A DNA stretch of 17,004 nucleotides from Ettlia oleoabundans (lineage: Eukaryota > Chlorophyta > Chlorophyceae > Chlamydomonadales), in the NCBI GenBank assembly GCA_019693395.1, contig JAAMXP010005138.1:1-17004 (forward strand), in the 5' to 3' direction. The notes below the pieces were generated by a model. That model searched no databases, was not told where the DNA came from, and saw only the letters and a program-made list of their open reading frames with translations. The position numbers and the translations under genes are program-made. Positions 9,233 to 17,004 of the stretch are shown here, piece after piece. The first letter of the stretch is position 1; each line of letters starts with the position of its first letter.

Positions 9233-10251
9233 CTTCTCTCCTGCTTGATGCACCAGTTACGTCCGTTCAGGCCCTGCGTCAAAACGAAGTCGTAACATCT
9301 CAACGGGCAACGGTGCATTTGTCCAGGAAGGCCAAGGTTGTCGGAGAAGGCCGTATGGAGTGGGAAATTGCCGCAGCAAGGACAACGACCGCTCTGCCAG
9401 GGTTGGGCGCCTAAACTTTTGGACGACGTACGCCACACCCCCGGCCCCCTAAAGGCTTGTTGAGCGCAAGATTGGCGCTGAGTGTCTTCCAAGACGCGGA
9501 ATGTCGTTGTTTGCGCAACCACGCCCTGGGCAGCACCGTGTGGCCGAGCCAGATGGTGTCGCGCGGTATAGCAGCGAACATTGAGCTTGGGCCACTCACC
9601 TGGGGTTGTTCTTAAGGAACAAACATCCGATGAAGCCACAGCGACAAAAAGGGGTGTATGCTTACGATTGCGGGATCAAGCACAAAAATCACGAGAAGGA
9701 CAGCGAACAACGAGAAACGTACCCACCTGACGTCAACGTCGAGATCGCAGCCCGAACACGGGAGTGGAGGGCCCGAAATGTGCCATAGTGGGCAAGGCCT
9801 GTTGCCAGCATGCACAGCATGGCGCATGCTGGCACAGCCCTTTCATTCGCGGACACTATAACACGCGATGAACGCGAACATAGAATACAAAACGATAGCT
9901 GAAGCCAGTGTGCTGGCGATCTCGGCGCGAACACGACGAACGAGGCATCTGCAAGGGGATCACGTTTACTAAGCCCTGAGCCATAATGCCAGCAGGCCCA
10001 GCGTGGCACATGCATTAATAACCCAGCCCTGGCAACCCCCTCTTTCGCACTCTCTAAGCAGAGTGCCCTAAGAACCCTAAGAAGTGGGTGCAAGTGACAC
10101 AAACTAGTAGCAGGTTGGCTTGGTCCAATCTATTGGCACTATCACCTTGTGCCACCTGGCTTGGGCATGTAAGTCGCTACCGCTGTCAGCTTCGGCCATC
10201 CAGCAGCACCGTGGCAATTTGCATAAGACATGCACAGCCTGTACAGCACGT
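9233..10251 (-). promoter_or_regulatory. Upstream region of gene A with repeated TGTTCGC motifs
   Basis: No convincing gene is present. On the minus strand TGTTCGC (plus-strand GCGAACA) occurs at 9574-9580, 9703-9709, 9874-9880 and 9927-9933, with a one-base variant at about 9752. These sites are 340-700 bp upstream of the gene A start. The minus-strand open frame ending at 9226 has Cys pairs (CPCCGN, RCPLRC), but its only start is a GTG. It reaches its stop directly at the proposed first donor, so it more likely covers 5'UTR. Confidence 0.4.
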
Positions 10252-10553
10252 GGCAACTTGACATGGTAGTGATATTAATAATACACGTACCTACGCAAGC
10301 ACTACTTCCCTGGGATGGTTGTAGATTTTGCGTGTTGTCCGCTTTATGGAAGTGTTGCGGAAGGAGCACGTGAGGTTTAGCGGGGGTGGAAGGGAATAGG
10401 AAAGTGGGGTGATTTCAAGGCTCAACGACTCACAATCGCAACAAGCCGCATGTAGTATCCCCAGGATGTCGCTGCATTCTGGGAGGCCGCTGAGACAGCG
10501 CTGCTTTGCTGTTGCCGCCCAACCCAGCAAAGTAAAGAAAGATGTTTCTCACG
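10252..10553 (+). repeat. Dispersed repeat, copy 1 (longer)
   Basis: Landmarks shared in order with the copy at 12561-12712 are GGCAACT, GATATTA with ATACACGTA, GCATG/CATGTAG, CCAGGATGT.GCTG, GCTGAGACAGCGC, CCCAGCA and GGAAAGAT/GAAAGATG. This copy carries about 130-150 bp of extra sequence around 10300-10430. I see no terminal inverted repeats or coding capacity, so the element type is undetermined. Confidence 0.65.
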
Positions 10554-10613
10554 CCTCAAAGGCTGTTGCCAATATCGCTTGGCACAACCCCAGTTAGAGT
10601 TGCAAGTTCAACA

Positions 10614-11120
10614 TTGATAGAGATCGACTCAACGACAGTCTACTGCATGGCAATGTCGACCCAGGCTAGGCGTCCAACTGTGTGGGGAGGGTGCGACAAA
10701 CCTGGGCCGCCGCCGTGACCCCAGCGCCCCTGCGTGCAGCCAGCCTGTTGCCTCATCTCCCTCCAGTCGCCCACGTTAGGAAATCATCTTCTTCCTCTTA
10801 TTTTCAAGACCAGCAAGCTTTGATTGAAGTTTCTTGTAAGTTTTAGAGGCCCCGTTTGGGGCTCCTCGACGGTCGGCCTATCACGTCTGGTCAGCTGTCC
10901 GGTCTGGCGGCCTTCAGGCCTTGCGGCAGCAATATCCAGTTTGCAATACTCTTGCTTTAGGACGGTCGGGCCGCATTGGGGCTGCGGCGCACTTTAGGGA
11001 GTGTCGCGGCGGGCACGGGCTTTGACAGACCCCCGTACCCCTGGTAAAATTTATCAGCACGCCAGGTGAGTGGGTTATGCGGCCCTCATGCTCGCTGCTC
11101 GGCTTGTGAGTATGGCCGCC
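10614..11120. other. Non-coding interval
   Basis: No gene is supported. There are short hairpin-forming stretches, such as GGCC-TTCA-GGCC around 10911-10922 and AGGCCCCGTTTGGGGCT around 10847-10863. A CT-rich tract lies at about 10785-10803. A TGTAA occurs on the plus strand near 10835, with no gene upstream to use it. Confidence 0.4.
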
Positions 11121-11150
11121 CCACCGGCCAGCTAGTTAGCTGGCCGGTGG
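11121..11150. repeat. 30-bp near-perfect palindrome
   Basis: Two 14-nt arms (CCACCGGCCAGCTA and its exact reverse complement) flank a 2-nt centre (GT). It lies about 100 bp upstream of the decayed coiled-coil gene. Confidence 0.9.
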
Positions 11151-11233
11151 TGCGCTATTTGGTGTGCATGCCCAACCTTGGCTGGGGTCTTAATCCACCC
11201 TGGCCAGGAGGCTGCTCAATCAACTAGGCTGCT

Positions 11234-11670
11234 TGCACCTGCACTCCAGGAGCCTTGTATCGTTGGGCAGCTTTACAAGCAACACAGAGCTTGCCAGGCT
11301 GAAAGAGGAGCAGTACTATGCCGCCCTGCAGCAGCAGCTTGCTGCCATGAGCGAGTCAGTTGCAAATGAGCTGCAGCGTGGGGCGGCGCGGCTGGCTGTG
11401 GTGCCACCGCTAGTGGAGCAGGAGGTGAGGAGGAGCTGCCTCTGAAGGACTTTTGCGACGAGCCTGCAGCCATGCTTCAGCTGCAGGAGGCCTACGCTGA
11501 GCTGTTCAAGTTTGAGAACGTGGTTGGTCTGCACGCTGCGCTGGAGGCAGAAGCCGAGCTAAAGCCAGTTTGAGCAGCAGCTTGTGGCGTATGGAGCAGA
11601 CTGGCAGAGCTGGGAGGAGGGCTGCAAGTGGTGCCAATCAGATGATGTCAGTACAGTCTGGGCTCCGGGT
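11234..11670 (+). pseudogene. Decayed coiled-coil protein gene (frameshifted)
   Basis: Several consecutive plus-strand segments in shifting frames read like one Leu/Glu/Gln-rich coiled-coil protein. One is ARLKEEQYYAALQQQ to LVVEQE-type sequence (about 11283-11424). The next is EELPLKDFCDEPAAM to ALEAEAEL (11430-about 11563). The last is QFEQQLVAYGADWQSWEEG to WCQSDD (11566-about 11650). The first break is a 5-nt excess spelling GTGAG after ...CAGGAG, like a 5' splice-site remnant. The second is a single-base shift just before an in-frame TGA at 11571-11573. No complete start or end is visible. The EEQYY...Q pattern faintly recalls augmin subunit 3, but not enough to name it. A live gene with unusual splicing cannot be excluded. 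Confidence 0.5.
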
Positions 11671-12429
11671 GAGTATCCTATGGTGCGGCCTGGTGGCATC
11701 TCACGGGACGCCTGGTGCAAGATTATGAACGCCTGGAATGCCCAATGCGCAATCACAGAGCTTTTGCGCTTGGTATGAGCTGCCGCCAGCCAACAGTTCA
11801 CCTCGCAACTTGTCGTTGGCCTTTCCCGACCCCTCCTTTGTAGGTTTTTGTCCCTTGCTGTGACATGTGTGTCTTACTCTGGTTGCATCAATATGCCGGC
11901 ATGATCTGCGTCAAAGTCCCGTGGTGGCAGCGGCACTGACTGAAGCCACCTTATCTCTGTGGGGCCAACTAAGGTCACCAGCACCCCCTTCTTACTTTTG
12001 ACTCTGTATTTCATCTTCCACACTGCCACATGACACCCCTTTTCCTGCCTTTTATCCATTGTTGTGGGTTTCAAACCCCACCCTGCCACCTACTGGCGTA
12101 CACCCCTTTGCTGCCTTTGGGTTCCTTTCTGTTCCTCGCGCATCATTGGTGCTCCCCTCCCCGCGCTCAGGTGCCCAGCCCGTCACTCTCTTTATTTCGC
12201 TGTCCTCATCTGTCTGAAGTTGCGTGCAAGTTGGAAAGATATGTTGTGGGTCGGCTGCAGCAAACTACTTGGGGGGTCGCAGTCCATTCCACCTGGCAGG
12301 AGCATCAGTGATACCGGTACTGTTGCCGGCTTGCCATCCAGTGTGGTTACATAAGCCCGCTACTCAGGCCCTACTGGACCTGGGCAGGGGAGCTGTACCG
12401 GCAGACTCATAACCGTGCCTGCGGGTATA
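11671..12429. other. Interval without a supported gene
   Basis: A possible donor (CTCCGG|GTGAGT, about 11667-11674) follows the decayed coiled-coil gene. A short plus-strand stretch around 12211-12310 (SEVACKLERYVVGRLQQTT) could be one more fossil exon of it, but nothing confirms this. The 12000-12200 part is T/C-rich. Confidence 0.3.
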
Positions 12430-12495
12430 GCCGGCAGCCAAGGGACACCCCTCCCTTGACCTGCCAGCAGCCAAGGGACATCCCTCCCCTAGCCT
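12430..12495. repeat. 33-bp tandem duplication
   Basis: 12430-12462 and 12463-12495 are adjacent copies beginning GCC(G/A)GCAGCCAAGGGACA and continuing (C/T)CCCTCCC, with only a few differences. Confidence 0.85.
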
Positions 12496-12560
12496 GCTGT
12501 CTCCAGCAGCACCCCGATACTTCGGCAGATTGCAAGGCTTGAAAAGCCTTAGCAGCCCCT

Positions 12561-12712
12561 GGCAACTGTCAGTAAGATATTACACGTAGTCAAGTAAGCA
12601 CCCACAAGTCATGCAGTGGTTACCAGGATGTGGCTGAAATCTGGGGGGTCGCCTGCTGAGACAGCGCGGTATGCAACAGCAGACCCAGCAGAGGAAAGAT
12701 AGCTTACGTGCA
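12561..12712 (+). repeat. Dispersed repeat, copy 2 (shorter)
   Basis: This is the same element as 10252-10553 in the same orientation, about 150 bp shorter. The best-matching block is 12628-12673 (CCAGGATGTGGCTG ... GCTGAGACAGCGC). It contains TTACA at 12580-12584, that is, TGTAA on the minus strand about 490 nt past the gene B stop, which might serve as that gene's poly(A) signal. Confidence 0.65.
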
Positions 12713-13070
12713 TAGATATCAACAGTGGCAGGCTAAAAGAGAATTGCCACAATCATAGCATGTCAGAATGCATGATGGGGCTTGTAGTGGGAATATGTGT
12801 GGGAAACCGGTGGGAAATGTGCGCAAATGTATGTCGTAGTGGGGCACCCCACTGGGCCTGTGCAGAAAGAAGGCATGCATCAGTAACCAGTTCGTGCTGC
12901 CATACCATCCAAGAAGGGCACGCCCTTGTGTAGGAGGGTTGCAGGCAATGACCTGGTGGGAGCTCTGGAACAGTGATTCAAGGTACGCACAAGCGCCTGC
13001 AGGCTGCAAGTCTAACAGCCAGCCGCTGCTGCTGCTGTGCTGCTTCTGGTAGCCTGATGCTGCCTGCTGC
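12713..13070. other. Non-coding interval, probably gene B 3'UTR
   Basis: I see no reading frame with protein-like features between the dispersed repeat and the gene B stop codon. Confidence 0.4.
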
Positions 13071-14567
13071 CTAGGTGTTTGCAGCCGTACGGGTGGCAGC
13101 AGTCACCTGCCCCGGCGTGCTGAGGGGAGCAGGGCTTGCCGCCTCACCCCGCTTGGCTCGCTTAGCAGATGGCTCATCAGCATCACCGACAGCGGCACCA
13201 TTGGCGGTACCGCCAGCAGCGGCAGTACCATCACGGTCCCTGGCAGGGCTGGGGGAGCACGAGAAGGCAGCTGCCCTTATCGCCGCCACGTCCTGCTTCA
13301 GGTTTGCCAACCGCTCGTTCACCTCAGCTTGCACCTCGGACGAATCTGCCTCCTTACTTAGGCCCGCCGCCAGCGCCCGCCTCACATCCTCGGCACCCAA
13401 CACCTCCAGCATCAGCAAGTGGTGCAGCTCTGCCTTCCCCTCCAGAAGGTAGTCGCTGGGGAAGTAGTTGGGCAGGCAGCAGTAGTTGTGGGGGTGGTCT
13501 TTGCCGCCAGCAGACGGGGAGATGATGTGGTAGACCGCAAAATCCTCAGGCAGTTGGCCACACTCTGCCAGCTTGACGGCACACAACTTCTTGGTCTGCA
13601 GGCAAACAGAAGGACGCACAAACTTCTTGTTCACGGATATTAACCCTGGGGATCACGATTGAAAAGTTCTTCTTTTTGCGTTCAACTGCAGTCACCCAAC
13701 CTGAATCCCAGCCGCACAAGTGTGCTGGTCATAGAAGGGCCCAGACTGGGCCATGGAGCCATGCGGCCATTTGATGCCCAACAGGCAAGAAAGAAGGCAC
13801 CAGCCACGTTGGCTATCACACCGCTACCACACTCCTGGCTGATAGGTCAGAAACGAGGTGCACGCTCACCAGTTTCTTGCCCTCAGCCCGCAACTTGGCC
13901 TCCAACCCCTCCAACTCCCCACGCCAGTCGACCTTGCTTGCCGTGACGCGGTCGGAAGCGGCGCCAATCGCGGTAGCAGCCTGTGGTTCCATGGCAGGGG
14001 TAGCTCCATCCGCAGATGGTGGCTCCTCAGCCTCCCCCGGTGGCTGGCTCTCTCTCAGGCGCTTCTCCAGCACCTGCCTCCCTCCCTTGTCGCTCTTGCC
14101 CTCCCGAGACAGCATCCTACGCAGCAGGCGGGGGTGCTGTACGTTTTTGTACCGCACTCTGCCCACGAAGTTCAGGCGCCATGCCACCAATTGGCGGCTG
14201 CCGTGACTCGCGAGGCCCTTGTCCTTTGCGTGCGCCCTCAAGTCCTCAGTGTCCAGGTACAGCCAGCGCTGGACTGGCACGACATCCTGCTCTCCCTCCT
14301 CCTGCAAATTTCGACCCAAGCGAAAAGAGCGGAGGGCAGAGAGACATGTTGGAAAGAGGAGTTACGAGTGTAACAGGATGCTGGTAATTGCCGGGCATTA
14401 CGATGTCACATAGTGACAACCCAAAAGTCAGGCTATAGCAGGCAGTTCCCGTGAGGTTGGCACGCAAGCAAAGACCGCCAATGGATGGCGGTCTGGCTGT
14501 GCGGTGGGCCGCTGCCAGCGGCTGGCCGGCTTACCATCATTGCTGTCGCCTGCAGTGCGCCAAGCAT
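13071..14567 (-). CDS. Gene B: paralogue of gene A (SAP-like / HNH-like nuclear protein)
   Basis: Proposed exons: 14567-14535 (MLGALQATAMM), 14301-13870 (144 codons) and 13595-13071 (174 codons plus TAG), about 329 residues. The first exon is the least certain; its donor ATG|GTAAGC and the acceptor TTTGCAG|GAG are good and in phase. LYLDTEDLRAHAKDKGLASH followed by RQLVAWRLNF is a better SAP-like motif than in gene A. LLRRMLSREGKSDKGG plus LEKRLRE is a second SAP-like copy. A coiled coil (LEGLEAKLRAEGKKL) precedes the conserved intron. The last exon has LCAVKL, YHIISPSAGGKDHPHNY and NYFPSDYLLEGKAELHH; over its first 84 residues it is about three-quarters identical to gene A by eye. The tail lacks the 13-residue repeats. 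Its EPSAKRAKRGEAA motif is followed by about 21 extra residues absent from gene A. DNA binding in the nucleus is an inference. Confidence 0.8.
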
Positions 14568-14577
14568 CTTATCCTGT

Positions 14578-14627
14578 AGTACTGCTGCTGGTAGTTCTAC
14601 GGTACTGCTGCTGGTAGTTCTACGGTA
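14578..14627. repeat. 23-bp tandem duplication near the gene B start
   Basis: Two adjacent, essentially identical copies of TACTGCTGCTGGTAGTTCTA plus CGG lie just upstream of the proposed gene B start codon. Confidence 0.85.
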
Positions 14628-14704
14628 ACCTGCATCCACGGAAAAGGCGCGTTGAAGCCCTGGTGTTAAAGGAGCGCAAGCAAGAACCAAGCGATATCGC
14701 TTGT

Positions 14705-14748
14705 GGTGGCGGCACGGTGCTGCCGCCACCACCGCCACCACCGTGCCG
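14705..14748. repeat. Overlapping inverted repeats
   Basis: GGTGGCGGC (14705-14713) can pair with GCCGCCACC (14722-14730). CGGCACGGTG (14710-14719) can instead pair with CACCGTGCCG (14739-14748). The two hairpins exclude each other. Confidence 0.7.
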
Positions 14749-15409
14749 ACGACCCCGCCATCCCAGGCGCTGGCTGGTACTAACCCATGCCCGATGCCCT
14801 CAGCAGGCGCTCTAGTCAACTTAACTTCACGTAAGACGCCAAGATGCACCGCGATAAACGTTGTTCGCCGGGCAAGACGCATGGGGATTAGGGAGCGAAC
14901 AAGCGACACAAGTGACGATGCCAGCGCGAACAACCCACCTGTAACCACGCAGACGGTCCGATGGAGTCGCTGCAAACAATCGACGGGGTATTGAAACACG
15001 CCGCCTCTGCCGGGACGCAAACCTGAAGAGGCTGGCTAGCGGCGGCGCTGCTGTGCATGCTGCCGCTGCCCATGCATGGTGGATCCGAACAAAGGCTCCA
15101 GGGGTGGCGGAGTACCGTATCAGTTCAGCTACTTGAAAACCTTCGCTTAAGGGAGATGTAACACACTGCTAGGAGCTACATACACGTATAAAGCACCAAT
15201 CATAGCGACCCCAAACAAAATCACACAATACCAGCACAAAGCAAGGCGTGCGTTCGCGCAAATTGAGTGGGCGGCAGTGACATCGTGATGCTGCTGCCAT
15301 AAATGCCGTTGCGGCTGCTAAAGCCCTGTCATGGCTGTATGCTGGCCCCCATTCCAACCACGCTAATACTGCATTCGGCCCATCACAGAGTCCTATGCCA
15401 CGGCTATCC

Positions 15410-16593
15410 CTACTTTCCCCTCTCCGGCGCGTTTGCAATCTCGATTGGCTCAAAATCTGGCGGCATGGGTGGGGCAAAACCCAGCACGACCCCGTAAAAG
15501 TAAAGCTCTCCATCCAGGGCCCGCCTGCAACAGACCCATCAAATTAAGGTACACGGGGGAAGGAGCTGGACGTCATGCTACGTAACACCCCTGCTCGTTG
15601 TGGTATGGCAGACATTGGATCGCGCAGCCGACGAAAAGCAACAGCCTGCTCTGAAACACAACCTACTTCTAGGCAGACCAGAGACCAGAGAGTCTGGAAC
15701 AAAGAATCGAGCAGAGAAGCACCCGCCTGCTGTTGAGTGCTTGCCGGAGGGCAATGCCTGACTTTAATAGGTTGCTCATCCACCCACCCAGAACCACACC
15801 CACACCCACACCCACATGCTTACCTGTGGACTGCCACAACCCCGATCAAATGTTGGGTGCTTGGCAAACTGGATGACCCACCTACTCAGGCGCCTCATCA
15901 ACCCATCCACACTCACACCTACAATACACGCATACCGCCACAACAGACATGTATCGCCACGCGCCTACCTGATATTGGGTGCTTGCCGGAATCCGTGCTG
16001 CTCCCCCTCAAACATCACCAGGGCAGTGGGGATGCCCCTGCCTTTCAGTGCGTCATACATCACCTGTGCCTGGTTGGGGGGCACCACTTTGTCCTCAAGC
16101 CCCTGCAGCCAGGTGGCGGCAGATGCGTGATAGAGGGAGGACCATGTATGGTATAGAAGCGGGGAAAGATGCTGGGTTCATGTGCTGCTGAAAAGCCCAG
16201 ACCGTAGGGAGGAAAGCAACACCCTCTTCCAGGCAGGAGCAACAGCTCGATACGAGTACAGCTTTTGGGAAAGGGAAAACAACATCCCGAGGATGCAAGG
16301 AATGCAAAAAATGTCATCGGGGGAAGCGACAGGCAGAAAGCCAGATCCTTGGTCTGAAAGAGCGCAGCAGGTTTGTGGCAGCAAACACCCCCACTGGGAA
16401 GAAAGCAAAAGCCTGCCTAGCAAAAGGAATGCAACGCTCCACCTAGAACAAGGCAACATTGTAAAGCATGCAGCACCCGCTTAGCAGAAGGGATTGTTGT
16501 CAGGATGCAACACCCAACCTGGAAGAAAGCGACGGGGCGCTTGAAGCCGTCCAGCGCGTTGAGCGGGCTGCGCTCGTCGTAGACTGCCTTGGC
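15410..16593 (-). CDS. S9-family (prolyl oligopeptidase-type) peptidase / alpha/beta-hydrolase, C-terminal exons
   Basis: Three exons on the minus strand encode the end of the catalytic domain: 16593-16519 (AKAVYDERSPLNALDGF, KRPVAFFQ), 16102-15969 (GLEDKVVPPNQAQVMYDALK, then FEGEQHGFRQAPNI) and 15524-15410 (RALDGELYFYGVVLGF to the TAG at 15412-15410). Phases agree throughout. GLEDKVVPP carries the catalytic Asp and GEQHGF the catalytic His of the Ser-Asp-His triad; the nucleophile Ser exon lies beyond the right edge. The order RSPLN - F.RPV...QGLEDKVVPP - EGEQHGFR.A.NI..AL - PIEIAN is that of plant acylaminoacyl-peptidase/dipeptidyl-aminopeptidase-like hydrolases (similar to Arabidopsis At5g36210). 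These remove N-terminal residues from peptides; compartment cannot be judged without the N-terminus. Intron 16103-16518 has a degenerate tandem repeat and intron 15525-15968 carries partial copies of the preceding exon end. Confidence 0.93.
15525..15968 (-). other. S9 peptidase intron with copies of the adjacent exon end
   Basis: The donor is ATATCAG|GTAGGC and the acceptor GTTGCAG|GCGG, phase 2. The upstream exon's last bases (plus-strand GATATTGGGTGCTTGCCGGA at 15971-15990) recur in altered form inside the intron at about 15851-15867 (TGTTGGGTGCTTGGC) and 15731-15748 (TGTTGAGTGCTTGCCGGA). A CA-rich microsatellite lies at about 15780-15820. Confidence 0.65.
16103..16518 (-). repeat. S9 peptidase intron filled with degenerate repeats of its 5' splice-site region
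   Basis: The minus-strand exon end GCTTTCTTCCAG|GTTGGGTG followed by TTGCAT is echoed several times at about 35-45 bp spacing. Examples are GCTAAGCGGGTGCTGCATGC, TTCTAGGTGGAGCGTTGCAT and GCTTTCTTCCCAGTGGGGGTG (about 16390-16405). A GTGTTGCTTTCCTCCC copy lies near 16210-16225. Confidence 0.6.
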
Positions 16594-17004
16594 CTGCAGC
16601 TAACGGGTGCTGGTGGGCGTGTGGGCTGGCTGGTTGCAGCACACCGGCAGGATTTAAAAAGGTGCGGGGTAGTTGCCGAAGTGGTGTTGGGTGTGTATTT
16701 TTTAAAACCAAAACAAACTAGAGTCTGTTCGTTGAGCAGCAGTGGGTACTGCTGCCCACATGGGAGGTGGGAGGATGGTGGTTCCATGTGCTCGTTGGCT
16801 GCCCCCGACCTTGCGGCTAGGTCTTAAGAGGCTAAGAAGCGCTATCGCCTCCTCTGCCCCGCCTGCCTCACCCACAGGCACCCACGCATCCCAGCTGGCA
16901 TGGTCAAGGCCCCTACCCTCACATACACCAGCACCACACCACACCAACTCACACCACACCAACCCCCACACTCACACTAACACTCATACTCACACCCTCA
17001 CCGC
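16594..17004 (-). other. Intron of the S9 peptidase gene reaching the window edge
   Basis: The acceptor TTAGCTGCAG| ends at 16594. No coding similarity to the S9 domain is seen up to the right edge. The last bases read GCG|GTGAGGG on the minus strand, so the donor, and with it the previous exon, may lie just at or beyond 17001. Plus-strand 16920-17000 is a CA-rich simple repeat (CACACCA, CACTCACA). Confidence 0.5.

Larger units (their letters stand above)
14568..15409 (-). promoter_or_regulatory. Upstream region of gene B / 3' flank of the S9 peptidase gene
   Basis: Minus-strand TGTTCGC (plus GCGAACA) occurs at 14895-14901 and 14926-14932, about 330-365 bp upstream of the proposed start. One opposite-orientation copy lies near 14860 and a CCGAACA variant near 15086. 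CGCGATRAACG also recurs in both upstream regions (about 9864 and 14849). A long minus-strand open frame (15020-14433) passes through here, but its composition is not protein-like. It could include 5' exons I cannot confirm. Confidence 0.4.

Noticed and set aside
9226..9639. Minus-strand open frame with CPCCGN and RCPLRC cysteine pairs, possibly a zinc-binding exon of gene A
   Set aside because: It has no ATG start, a GTGAGT donor interrupts it, and its phase does not join the gene A acceptor at 8963; the joined frame hits a stop at once.
10594..11160. Possible solo LTR (GTTCAACA end, CT-rich tract, GTTAGGAAATC start)
   Set aside because: No matching pair of ends, target-site duplication, primer-binding site or coding remnant can be shown.
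11283..11424. Resemblance of EEQYYAALQQQ to augmin subunit 3 (AUG3/HAUS3)
   Set aside because: The match covers only a few coiled-coil residues; the following segments do not fit that family.
12040..12354. Two overlapping plus-strand open frames of about 95 codons
   Set aside because: T/C-rich, low-complexity translation with no domain; at most a short piece near 12211 might be a fossil exon.
14433..15020. 195-codon minus-strand open frame upstream of gene B
   Set aside because: It has no recognisable domain, crosses a tandem duplication and a hairpin-rich tract, and only its last 11 codons before the GTAAGC donor join gene B in phase.
1..17004. tRNA, rRNA, CRISPR, bacterial promoters or operons
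   Set aside because: No GTTCRANNC-type tRNA arm with a foldable partner, no rRNA stretches and no regularly spaced direct repeats were seen; the gene structure is eukaryotic.

Overview
The window looks like nuclear DNA of a green alga, probably a chlorophyte and perhaps Chlorophyceae. The genes are split by many 85-450 bp introns with GTGAG/GTGCG-type donors and almost uniformly TGCAG acceptors. The proteins carry Ala/Gly-rich low-complexity inserts, coding DNA is moderately GC-rich, and a TGTAA poly(A) signal follows the best-supported gene. I see no operons, Shine-Dalgarno sites, CRISPR arrays, rRNA or tRNA. Exon structures were assembled by hand from splice-site phase and from known family sequences.

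Layout from left to right. (1) 25-1444, minus: the 5' part of a BtuF-like substrate-binding-protein-fold gene; its 3' end lies beyond the left edge. (2) 1445-2221: a head-to-head spacer. (3) 2222-6875, plus: a complete 13-exon gene for cyclase-associated protein (CAP/Srv2), an actin-monomer recycling factor, with one GC-AG intron. (4) 7669-9232, minus: gene A, and 13071-14567, minus: gene B. These are paralogues of a family I cannot name. Both join SAP-like DNA-binding motifs, a coiled coil, a diverged HNH-like block and a basic C-terminal nuclear-localisation-type motif. (5) 9233-13070: mostly non-coding DNA between the paralogues. It holds a GCGAACA-motif cluster upstream of gene A, a two-copy dispersed repeat, a 30-bp perfect palindrome, a decayed coiled-coil pseudogene and a 33-bp tandem duplication. 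(6) 14568-15409: the gene B upstream region, with the same GCGAACA motif at a similar distance. (7) 15410-16593, minus: the last three exons of an S9-family alpha/beta-hydrolase peptidase, which continues past the right edge.

The recognised genes (BtuF-like, CAP, S9 peptidase) look like unrelated housekeeping genes that happen to be neighbours. The most unusual content is the gene A/gene B pair. It shows a shared upstream motif, DNA-level conservation concentrated in one block, a repeat expansion in only one copy, and a frameshift that gave the two proteins different C-termini. A second theme is intron growth: three introns contain degenerate copies of sequence next to their own splice sites.
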